Shown piece after piece: positions 1 through 5,238 of a DNA stretch of 5,238 bases. The DNA comes from Solirubrobacterales bacterium (GTDB taxonomy: Bacteria; Actinomycetota; Thermoleophilia; Solirubrobacterales; Solirubrobacteraceae), in assembly GCA_009781575.1 (NCBI GenBank), contig WQXW01000157.1, positions 1-5,238 of the forward strand, read 5' to 3'. How positions within the stretch are numbered: position 1 is the first letter of the stretch; each line of letters starts with the position of its first letter. The position numbers and the translations under genes are program-made. Below the pieces are notes generated by a model. That model did no database searches and had not been told where the DNA came from. It was given only the letters and a program-made list of their open reading frames with translations.

Positions 1-1
1 C

Positions 2-2794
2 TGGTGGGCGTTAAAGCAAATATGGGACAAAGGCCTGATTTACAAGGGCTATAAGGTCGTCCCCTACTGCCCCCGCTGCGGCACCGCGCTCTCCTCGCAC
101 GAGGTCGCGCTCGGCTACCGCGACGTCATCGACCCCTCCGTGTACGTGCGCCTGCCCGTGCGCTCCCTGCCCCCCGGCCGCCACGAGGGAGCCCGGGTCG
201 GCGATGAGCTGTTGGTTTGGACCACCACGCCGTGGACGCTGCCCTCCAACGCCGCCGTCGCGGTCGATCCGGAGCTCACCTACGTGCGCGCGCGGGCCGG
301 CGAGGGTCCCGCCTTCGTGGTTGCCGAGGCGCTCGTGGAGCGGGTGCTGGGGCCCGACGCCGAGGTGCTCGCGCGCTTCCCCGGCTCCGCGCTGGTCGGC
401 GTGCGCTATGAGCCGCCGTTCCCCTTTATCGCCGGGCGCGAGTACGGGCCGCTCGGGCACTCGGTGCTGGCCGCCGATTTCGTCACCGCCCACGACGGCA
501 CCGGGCTGGTGCATACCGCGCTCGCCTTCGGCGAGGACGACTACCGCCTGGGCGAGGCCAACCACATGACCGTGGTCAACCCCGTGCGCGCCGACGGCAC
601 CTACGACGAGCGCATCCCGCCCTTCGCCGGGCGCTTCGTGATGGACGCCAACCCCGACTTGGTCGACGATCTGCGCGCGCGGGGGCGGCTGCTCCGGGAG
701 GAGCGTTACGAGCACTCCTACCCCCACTGCTGGCGCTGCTCCACGCCCCTGATCTACTACGCCAAGGCCTCCTGGTACATCCGCACCACCGCCGTGCGCG
801 AGCGCATGCTCGCCCACAACCACACCGTCGCGTGGCACCCCCCGCACATCCGCGACGGCCGCTTCGGCGAGTGGCTGCGCTCCAACGTCGACTGGGCCCT
901 CTCGCGCGAGCGCTACTGGGGCACGCCCCTGCCCGTGTGGCGCTGCCCCGCGGGCCACACGCGCGTGGTCGGCTCGTTCGCCGAGCTCACCCAGCTCTCC
1001 GGTGTGACCCTCGACGACCACCACCGCCCGTTTGTCGATGAGGTGCGCTTTCCCTGTCCCCAGTGCGAGGGGGAGGAGGGCGAGGAGCGGGAGGGCGGCG
1101 ATCCTGGGGAGCGGTCGATGAGCCGGGTCGCCGAGGTGATCGACGTGTGGTTCGACTCCGGCGCCATGCCCTTCGCGCAACACCACGCGCCCTTCGAGGG
1201 ACAGCAGCGCTTCGAGGAGCGCTTCCCCGCCGACTTCGTCTGTGAGGCGCTCGACCAGACGCGCGGGTGGTTCTACTCGCTGCTCGCCATCTCCACGCTC
1301 CTGTTCGACACCCCCCCCTACCGCAACGTGCTCTGCCTGGGGCTGATCCTCGACGCCCACGGCCAGAAGATGTCCAAGTCCCGCCACAACACCGTCGAGC
1401 CGTCCGAGGTGATCGACGCCTACGGCGCCGACGCGTTCCGCTGGTACTTCTTCACCTCAAAGCAACCGTGGGACGGCTACCGCTTCTCCACCGACGCCAT
1501 CGCCGAGGCGGTGAAGCTGTTCCTGAAGCCCCTGTGGTCCACCTACTTCTTTTATGCGCTCTACGCACACGCCAACGCGCACGCGCTGGCCGCCGGCGGG
1601 GTCGCGGGCAGGGTCGGCGTCCAGGGGGACTCGGCCGCGCCAGCGGCCCCGCCCGGGGGGGTGGCTCACGAGCTCGACCGCTGGGTGCTCTCGCGCACTG
1701 CCGCCACCGCCGAGCTGGTCGCGCAGCGGCTCGACCGCTACGACGCCACCGCCGCCGGGCGCGCGATCGCCGAGCTGCTCGACGAGCTGTCCAACTGGTA
1801 CGTGCGCCGCTCGCGCCGGCGCTTCTGGGACGGCGATCCCGCCGCGTTCGCCACGCTGCGCACCTGCCTGCTCACGATCGCCAAGCTGCTCGCGCCCTTC
1901 TGCCCCTTCATCGCCGACGAGATCTACGACAACCTCGACGGCACCATGGCCAGCGTGCACCTGTGCGAGTTCCCCACCACCGCCTCACTGCCCCCGCGCG
2001 ACCCCGAGTTGGAGGACGCGATGGCGATCGCGCGCGAGACCGTGCGCCTGGGGCTCGCCGCGCGCCACCACGCCAAGCTCAAGATCCGCCAGCCCCTCGC
2101 CGAGGCGCTCGTCGTCGCCGACGGGCGCGAGCGCGCCGCGATCCAGCGGCTCGGCGAGATCGTGCGGGAGGAGCTCAACGTGCGCCACCTGCGCCTGGTC
2201 GACGCCGCCGACCAGCTCCTCCGCTACGAGGTCAAGGCCAACTACCGCCGCCTCGGGCCGCTCTTCGGCGCCGAGATGCCCCAGGTGGCCGACGCGATCG
2301 CCGCGCTGGAACCCGCGCGCGTCGCCGACACTGTGCGCGGCGGCGCCACGCTCGGTATCTCCGTCGGCGGCCGCGAGCACGTGCTCTCGCCCGACGACGT
2401 GATCCTCACGATGAGCGCGCCCGACGGCTACTCGGTCGAGCGCGACGGCGCGCACGCCGTGGCGCTCGATCTGACCCTCGATGACACCCTCCTCCGGGAG
2501 GGTCGCGCGCGTGAGGTGGTCCACGCCGTGCAGAACGCACGCAGGAGCGCCGGGCTGGCGGTCGAGGATCGCGTGCGCCTCGCGCTGTGGGGCGATCCGC
2601 TGCTGATCGAGGCCGCCGAAGCGCATCGCGAGCACCTCGCCGGCGAGACCCTCGCGGTCGCGCTCACCTTCGGCGGCGACCGCCACGACCCCGGCCGCCG
2701 AGCTGACCCCCCAAACGGCCACAACCACCGCAGCGACACGCGCATCGACGGCCTCGCGCTCTCGATCGCGCTCAGCCGCGCCCCGCGGGCCTGA
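2..2794 (+). CDS. ileS: Isoleucyl-tRNA synthetase, type 2 (eukaryote-like), 5'-truncated by window edge
   Basis: Charges tRNA-Ile with isoleucine in the cytoplasm and edits misactivated valine. The frame is open from base 2, giving 930 residues (residue 1 = bases 2-4). Roughly the first 100-150 residues, including the HIGH motif, lie upstream. Visible in order: CPRCG near residue 24; editing-domain TTPWTLPSN (74-82) and GTGLVH...FGEDDY (166-181); HCWRC (242-246); RYWGTPLPVW (304-313); probable zinc ligands C315/H319 and C352-PQ-C355; DVWFDSGAMP (381-390); DQTRGWFY (418-425); the KMSKS loop at 456-460 (bases 1367-1381); an anticodon-binding helical region around 556-680; and a C-terminal domain with REGRARE at 832-838. 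That C-terminal domain and the SGAMPFAQ context match the type 2/eukaryotic-like family (DUF5915-type C-terminus) rather than the E. coli type. There are two low-complexity inserts, an acidic one at 356-372 and an Ala/Gly/Pro-rich one at about 529-555. It converges on trxA. Identity is very secure; the subtype is likely. Confidence 0.97.
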   Translation, partial: WWALKQIWDKGLIYKGYKVVPYCPRCGTALSSHEVALGYRDVIDPSVYVRLPVRSLPPGRHEGARVGDELLVWTTTPWTLPSNAAVAVDPELTYVRARAGEGPAFVVAEALVERVLGPDAEVLARFPGSALVGVRYEPPFPFIAGREYGPLGHSVLAADFVTAHDGTGLVHTALAFGEDDYRLGEANHMTVVNPVRADGTYDERIPPFAGRFVMDANPDLVDDLRARGRLLREERYEHSYPHCWRCSTPLIYYAKASWYIRTTAVRERMLAHNHTVAWHPPHIRDGRFGEWLRSNVDWALSRERYWGTPLPVWRCPAGHTRVVGSFAELTQLSGVTLDDHHRPFVDEVRFPCPQCEGEEGEEREGGDPGERSMSRVAEVIDVWFDSGAMPFAQHHAPFEGQQRFEERFPADFVCEALDQTRGWFYSLLAISTLLFDTPPYRNVLCLGLILDAHGQKMSKSRHNTVEPSEVIDAYGADAFRWYFFTSKQPWDGYRFSTDAIAEAVKLFLKPLWSTYFFYALYAHANAHALAAGGVAGRVGVQGDSAAPAAPPGGVAHELDRWVLSRTAATAELVAQRLDRYDATAAGRAIAELLDELSNWYVRRSRRRFWDGDPAAFATLRTCLLTIAKLLAPFCPFIADEIYDNLDGTMASVHLCEFPTTASLPPRDPELEDAMAIARETVRLGLAARHHAKLKIRQPLAEALVVADGRERAAIQRLGEIVREELNVRHLRLVDAADQLLRYEVKANYRRLGPLFGAEMPQVADAIAALEPARVADTVRGGATLGISVGGREHVLSPDDVILTMSAPDGYSVERDGAHAVALDLTLDDTLLREGRAREVVHAVQNARRSAGLAVEDRVRLALWGDPLLIEAAEAHREHLAGETLAVALTFGGDRHDPGRRADPPNGHNHRSDTRIDGLALSIALSRAPRA

Positions 2795-2810
2795 GCCAGC
2801 CGCGCCCGCT

Positions 2811-2840
2811 GCCCTGCCCTGCCCTGCCCTGCCCTGCCCT
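2811..2840. repeat. Six tandem GCCCT units; G-quadruplex motif on the - strand
   Basis: Six perfect head-to-tail copies of the pentanucleotide GCCCT begin 17 bases after the ileS stop. Read on the - strand this is AGGGC repeated, so six GGG tracts are separated by two-base CA loops, which satisfies the usual G-quadruplex pattern. A further GGG (2805-2807 region) precedes them. The tract lies in the shared 3' region of the convergent ileS and trxA genes and is non-coding in both. A short tandem repeat of this kind can change copy number by slippage. Any effect on termination or RNA stability is inference. Confidence 0.9.
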
Positions 2841-2860
2841 CATACGCTCGCACGACACTT

Positions 2861-2881
2861 CGGGCGCGCGCCGCGCGCCCG
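2861..2881. terminator. GC-rich palindrome between convergent ileS and trxA, possible bidirectional terminator
   Basis: Bases 2861-2870 (CGGGCGCGCG) are the exact reverse complement of 2872-2881, with one base between. As RNA this gives a stem of about nine G-C pairs with a three-base loop. It sits 66 bases after the ileS stop and 40 bases after the trxA stop, where a shared terminator would be expected. No T-tract follows on either strand, so it is not a canonical intrinsic terminator; hairpins without U-tracts are proposed to act in high-GC actinobacteria. Alternating CG sequence also arises easily by chance at this composition, so the role is uncertain. A weaker 5-bp stem with a 9-base loop lies at 2896-2914. 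Confidence 0.4.
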
Positions 2882-2921
2882 CGTGGAGCTCCTCAGCGCC
2901 TGCGCATCCGGCGCGTGCCGC

Positions 2922-3248
2922 TCAGGCGGCCAGCGCCGGGCCCAGCTCGGCCTCGAGCCGCTTCTTCGGGTACGCGCCGATCACCGTCTTGACCGCCTGT
3001 CCACCCTTGAACAGGATCATGGTGGGGATCGACAGCACCTGGAACGCCGCCGCCGTCTGCTGATTCTCATCCACGTTCAGCTTGACGATCCGCAGGTCCT
3101 GCCTCTCACCCGCGATCTCCTCGAGCACCGGGGCCACCACGCGACACGGGCCGCACCACGGCGCCCAGAAGTCCACGAGCACCGGCTTCTCCGACTCGAT
3201 GACCTCCGCCTGGAAATTGTTGTCTGTGATTTCTGTCAAACCTGCCAT
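2922..3248 (-). CDS. trxA: Thioredoxin
   Basis: Small cytoplasmic dithiol-disulfide oxidoreductase that reduces ribonucleotide reductase, peroxiredoxins and other disulfide proteins and is itself recycled by thioredoxin reductase. The 108-residue protein is the normal length for a single-domain thioredoxin. It has the classical active site WCGPC with Cys32 and Cys35 (bases 3144-3158), the buried Asp26 in VDFWAPWC, the cis-proline motif SIPT with Pro75, and the FKGG turn at 80-83. There is no signal peptide or membrane segment. The ATG at 3248 is fixed by homology and by a ribosome binding site (GGAGA on the - strand) with good spacing. The first 13 codons are far poorer in G+C than the rest of the gene. 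It lies downstream of a glycosyltransferase on the same strand, but 152 bases away and with a plausible promoter of its own. It converges on ileS. No thioredoxin reductase is in the window. Confidence 0.97.
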   Translation of the reverse strand: MAGLTEITDNNFQAEVIESEKPVLVDFWAPWCGPCRVVAPVLEEIAGERQDLRIVKLNVDENQQTAAAFQVLSIPTMILFKGGQAVKTVIGAYPKKRLEAELGPALAA

Positions 3249-3252
3249 TGGG

Positions 3253-3257
3253 TCTCC
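3253..3257 (-). promoter_or_regulatory. Ribosome binding site of trxA
   Basis: On the - strand the sequence GGAGA ends five to six bases before the trxA ATG at 3248, a good Shine-Dalgarno match and spacing. It is the clearest ribosome binding site in the window and settles the trxA start. The divergent genes at 4174 and 4196 have no comparable site. Confidence 0.75.
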
Positions 3258-3293
3258 ATTGTCCCTGAGCGGCCCCCGCCAGGCGCCGCTCCT

Positions 3294-3324
3294 CGCGCGA
3301 CCGGCTGCTCCCGGTCAGAGCGCG
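3294..3324 (-). promoter_or_regulatory. Hairpin in the trxA leader region
   Basis: On the + strand, GACCGG (3299-3304) pairs with CCGGTC (3311-3316) around a six-base loop. The flanking CGCGC (3294-3298) pairs with GCGCG (3320-3324) across a three-base bulge, so 11 base pairs form in all. In the trxA transcript predicted from the promoter at 3351-3356 this would fold in the 5' leader, about 45 bases before the start codon. On the + strand it is followed by a pyrimidine stretch (CTTCTTCTTTT, about 3328-3338), so it could instead stop antisense transcription entering from the ileS side. It matches no riboswitch I recognise. The structure is seen in the sequence; its function is not known. Confidence 0.35.
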
Positions 3325-3350
3325 CACCTTCTTCTTTTGCGCGTGCCTAC

Positions 3351-3356
3351 ACTATA
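3351..3356 (-). promoter_or_regulatory. Candidate -10 box of a trxA promoter
   Basis: The - strand reads TTTG-TATAGT-GTAGG here. TATAGT differs from the consensus TATAAT at one base and stands out as an AT-rich island in very GC-rich DNA. It would place the transcription start near 3344 and give a leader of about 95 bases before trxA. At the expected 16-18 base distance upstream I see no TTGACA-like -35 box, only C-rich sequence. The site lies 45 bases past the stop of the upstream glycosyltransferase gene, a sensible place for an internal promoter. Confidence 0.35.
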
Positions 3357-3400
3357 CAAAGTGAAGCGCGACGGGCGGGGGGGCGGAGGCCGGCGCGCCT

Positions 3401-4174
3401 TCAGCCGACAGTCTCGCGCTGCGACGACCCGCCCGGCACCAGCTCGGGGTGGTGCCTGCCGAATCGCAGGCCCGGCACCAGCCACATCGCCTCCACCGCG
3501 ATCTTCCACGACATCTTGCTCGTGCCCAGGCGGCGGTCGCGGAACACGATCGGCACCTCCACCACGCGGAAGCCCGCGCGCACCGCTCGGTAGGTCAGCT
3601 CCACCTGGAACGCGTAACCCTGCGAGCGCACGCTGTCGAAGTGGATCGCCTCCAGCACCTCGCGCCGGAAGCACTTGAATCCCCCCGTGAGGTCGCGCAC
3701 GTGCAGGCCCAGCACGACCCGCGCGTAGGTGGAGCCGCCCTCGCTCACCACACGCCGCACGATGCCCCAGTCCACCACGCCCCCACCCGGCACGTACCGC
3801 GAGCCCAGCGCCAGATCCGCGCCCGCGTGCACCGCCTCCAGCAGGCGCTCGAGATCGGCGGGGTCGTGGGAGAAGTCGCTGTCCATCTCCATCACGCAGC
3901 CCGCGCCCCCCTCCAGCGCGCGCGCGAAGCCCGCCAGGTACGCGGGGCCGATGCCGCCCTTCCCCGGGCGGTGGAGCACCTCGATGTGGTCGTGCTCGCC
4001 CGCCAGCCGCTCCGCTATCTCGCCCGTGCCGTCCGGAGAGCCGTCGTCCACCACCAGGATGCGAAAGCCCTCCGGTGCCGCGCGGCGCAACACCTCGCCC
4101 GCGGCCCCCAGCATCGCCTCGATGTTCTCCGACTCGTTGTATGTGGGCAGCACAAGCCACACCTCACCGCTCAT
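3401..4174 (-). CDS. Family 2 glycosyltransferase, polyprenol-phosphate mannose synthase (Dpm1/Ppm1-like)
   Basis: Probably transfers mannose from GDP-mannose to a polyprenyl phosphate at the inner face of the membrane, making the lipid-linked donor for envelope lipoglycans and protein mannosylation. The 257-residue protein is one GT-A domain: PTYNE (10-14), nucleotide-binding DDGSPDGT (43-50), PGKGGIGPAY (70-79), the metal-binding DSD with following SHDP (98-105), GSRY (124-127), DLTGGFK (161-167), GYAFQVEL (186-193) and FRDRRLGTSKM (211-221), all hallmarks of the Dpm1 group. There is no hydrophobic C-terminal anchor and no fused apolipoprotein N-acyltransferase, unlike mycobacterial Ppm1. 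The frame stays open far upstream to 4789, but homology begins at the ATG at 4174 and the upstream part is antisense to polX. No strong ribosome binding site precedes the start. A GDP-glucose or other polyprenyl-phosphate sugar specificity cannot be excluded; family assignment is secure, donor sugar inferred. Confidence 0.92.
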   Translation of the reverse strand: MSGEVWLVLPTYNESENIEAMLGAAGEVLRRAAPEGFRILVVDDGSPDGTGEIAERLAGEHDHIEVLHRPGKGGIGPAYLAGFARALEGGAGCVMEMDSDFSHDPADLERLLEAVHAGADLALGSRYVPGGGVVDWGIVRRVVSEGGSTYARVVLGLHVRDLTGGFKCFRREVLEAIHFDSVRSQGYAFQVELTYRAVRAGFRVVEVPIVFRDRRLGTSKMSWKIAVEAMWLVPGLRFGRHHPELVPGGSSQRETVG

Positions 4175-4183
4175 GGCGCGCCG

Positions 4184-4190
4184 TACCCTA
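4184..4190. promoter_or_regulatory. Candidate bidirectional -10 element (TACCCTA) between divergent genes
   Basis: Only 21 bases separate the divergent start codons at 4174 and 4196. Inside them TACCCT on the + strand fits the TANNNT -10 pattern and ends six bases before the polX ATG, so transcription would begin at or next to the start codon. The overlapping TAGGGT on the - strand also fits TANNNT and ends ten bases before the glycosyltransferase ATG. Neither gene shows a good Shine-Dalgarno sequence, which agrees with leaderless mRNAs, common in actinobacteria. The motif is weak and no -35 boxes were identified, so this is a suggestion only. Confidence 0.3.
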
Positions 4191-4195
4191 GAGCA

Positions 4196-5238
4196 ATGCG
4201 CCAACCCCCCACGACCGCCGGGGCGCCGCCGGCCCCGAGCAACGGCGCGATCGCCGACGCGTTCGACGAGCTGGCCGACCTGTACGAGCTCGACGGCGCG
4301 GTCGTGCACCGCGTGCAGGCCTACCGCACCGCCGCGCGCGCGGTGCGCGAAAGCTCGCTCTCCGTGGCGACGCTCGCGCTCGCCGGGCGCGCCACCGAGC
4401 TCGACGGCATCGGCACCACCCTGCAGGAGAAGATCCTCGCGCTGGCCGAAACCGGCGCGATCCCCGCCGCCGAGCGTCTGCGCGCGAAGTACCCGCCCGG
4501 CCTGGTCGCGATCACGCGCCTGCCCGGGATCGGGGCCAAGCGCGCGCGGCTGCTGTACGAGGAGCTGGGGATCGATTCGCCCGAGGCGCTGCGCCAGGCC
4601 GCGCTCCAGCAGCGCCTGCGCACGGTCCGCGGCCTCGGTCCCAAGTTCGAGGCCACCGTGATCGCCGCGTTGCAGGACGGCGTCCCCGAGCGCACGCGCG
4701 TGCAGCTGCTCCTGCCCGCCGCGCTCGAGCTCGGCGAGACGATCGCCGAGGCGCTGCGCGCGCACGGGCCCCCCGACGCGCGCGTCCAACTCGCCGGCTC
4801 CGCGCGCCGGCTCGCCGACACCGTCTCACAGATCGACCTGGTGGGCACCAGCGCCGATCCCGCAGCGCTCGCGCGCTGTCTGGCGGAGCTCGAGCCCATC
4901 GAGCGCGCCCGCCCCGCCACCCACGCCGGCGCCCGCGGGCGCACGCACTCGGGCGTGCCCGTCGAGCTGCACACCGGCCCACCGGGCGCGCACCCCAACC
5001 TCCTGCAGCACTTCACCGGCTCCGCCGCGCACAACGCCGCGCTGGCCCACCGCGCGCTGCGCGCCGGCCTGGAGCTCCGCGAGCACGGCGTGGCGCGCGA
5101 CGGCGATCGCGCCATCCACGCCTGCGCCAGCGAGCCCGAGCTCTACGCGCTCCTCGGGCTCGCCCACATCCCCCCCGAGCTGCGCGAGGACCGCGGCGAG
5201 CTCGACGCCGCCGCCGCCCAAGGGGCCGCGGGTGCCGC
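4196..5238 (+). CDS. polX: PolX-family DNA polymerase/PHP protein with degenerate polymerase site, 3'-truncated by window edge
   Basis: Bacterial PolX proteins combine a Pol beta-like polymerase core with a C-terminal PHP nuclease domain and act in base-excision or gap repair. The 347 residues seen here cover the N-terminal 8-kDa-like domain (about 16-92), helix-hairpin-helix motifs at LDGIG (69-73), LPGIG (109-113) and VRGLGPK (144-150), the palm with GSARR (201-205), and the fingers/thumb with FTGSAAHN (273-280), ending in the IPPELREDRGE linker (about 325-335) that normally leads into PHP. The PHP domain itself lies beyond 5238. The ATG at 4196 is the only sensible start because homology begins at about residue 16; the extra N-terminus is Pro/Ala-rich and no clear ribosome binding site is present. 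Of the catalytic acids, the first Asp is Gln212, the second is kept (Asp214) and the third is Glu257, so polymerase activity is doubtful. It is transcribed divergently from the glycosyltransferase. Confidence 0.92.
   Translation, partial: MRQPPTTAGAPPAPSNGAIADAFDELADLYELDGAVVHRVQAYRTAARAVRESSLSVATLALAGRATELDGIGTTLQEKILALAETGAIPAAERLRAKYPPGLVAITRLPGIGAKRARLLYEELGIDSPEALRQAALQQRLRTVRGLGPKFEATVIAALQDGVPERTRVQLLLPAALELGETIAEALRAHGPPDARVQLAGSARRLADTVSQIDLVGTSADPAALARCLAELEPIERARPATHAGARGRTHSGVPVELHTGPPGAHPNLLQHFTGSAAHNAALAHRALRAGLELREHGVARDGDRAIHACASEPELYALLGLAHIPPELREDRGELDAAAAQGAAGA

Noticed and set aside
1311..1318. Run of eight C bases in ileS as a possible frameshift or slippage site
   Set aside because: The frame is correct on both sides (DTPPY followed by conserved IleRS sequence), so there is no sign of a shift.
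11..1387. A 458-residue open frame on the - strand opposite ileS
   Set aside because: It lies fully antisense to unambiguous ileS motifs. Its composition (Gly, Ala, Val, His, Arg-rich) and length are what the GC-biased third positions of the opposite strand produce; no recognisable domain.
1267..2484. A 405-residue + strand frame and a 282-residue + strand frame (1554-2402) overlapping ileS
   Set aside because: They are off-frame shadows of ileS with Arg/Ala- or Ser/Pro/Arg-rich low-complexity translations and no domain.
1985..2728. Open frame of 247 residues on the - strand opposite the ileS C-terminus
   Set aside because: The ileS frame carries conserved type 2 sequence throughout this stretch; the antisense frame shows no family resemblance.
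3106..3327. Possible 73-residue upstream gene in the trxA leader
   Set aside because: It overlaps the trxA start region out of frame, is Arg-rich without a domain, and has no support beyond being open.
2883..3593. Long + strand frames across trxA and the glycosyltransferase end (2883-3593, 3082-3678)
   Set aside because: They run antisense to thioredoxin with an intact WCGPC site and then to the glycosyltransferase; the translations have no recognisable features.
3392..4182. GGCGCGCC octamers exactly flanking the glycosyltransferase gene (3392-3399 and 4175-4182), resembling a cloning cassette
   Set aside because: A third copy lies inside polX at 4386-4393, and at this base composition about two copies per 5 kb are expected by chance.
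4175..4789. Upstream extension of the glycosyltransferase frame, giving a 462-residue protein
   Set aside because: The additional 205 residues are antisense to polX helix-hairpin-helix and palm sequence, and Dpm1-like homology starts right at the ATG at 4174.

Overview
The window is ordinary chromosomal DNA from a very GC-rich bacterium. Lines I counted by hand run to about three quarters G+C. The coding strands use G or C at almost every third codon position. The gene set is a eukaryote-like (type 2) isoleucyl-tRNA synthetase, a free-standing polyprenol-phosphate-mannose-type glycosyltransferase and a PolX/PHP-type protein. This fits an actinobacterium, perhaps of the Solirubrobacter/Conexibacter kind (class Thermoleophilia). 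The taxonomic placement is inference; no rRNA or other marker is present.

Layout: the + strand opens inside ileS, whose 5' end lies outside the window, and ileS ends at 2794. A convergent intergenic gap (2795-2921) holds six tandem GCCCT units and a near-perfect GC-rich palindrome that could terminate transcription in both directions. On the - strand follow trxA (3248 to 2922) and, 152 bases upstream of it, a family 2 glycosyltransferase (4174 to 3401). The 152-base gap contains a likely trxA promoter, a leader hairpin and a clear ribosome binding site, so trxA is probably transcribed on its own as well as by read-through. Only 21 bases separate the glycosyltransferase start from the divergent + strand gene, a PolX-family protein that runs off the window at 5238. 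One TACCCTA element there could serve as the -10 box in both directions.

The genes are housekeeping functions: isoleucine charging of tRNA, thiol redox, lipid-linked mannose donor synthesis for cell-envelope glycosylation, and DNA repair. They do not form one pathway, and I see no defence, mobile, CRISPR or secretion system. The most notable signals are these: the PolX-like protein lacks two of the three acidic residues normally present at the polymerase metal site; the first 60 or so bases are strikingly AT-rich compared with everything after them, which suggests a chimeric or transferred edge; and the GCCCT repeat encodes a textbook G-quadruplex motif in the 3' region of the trxA transcript.
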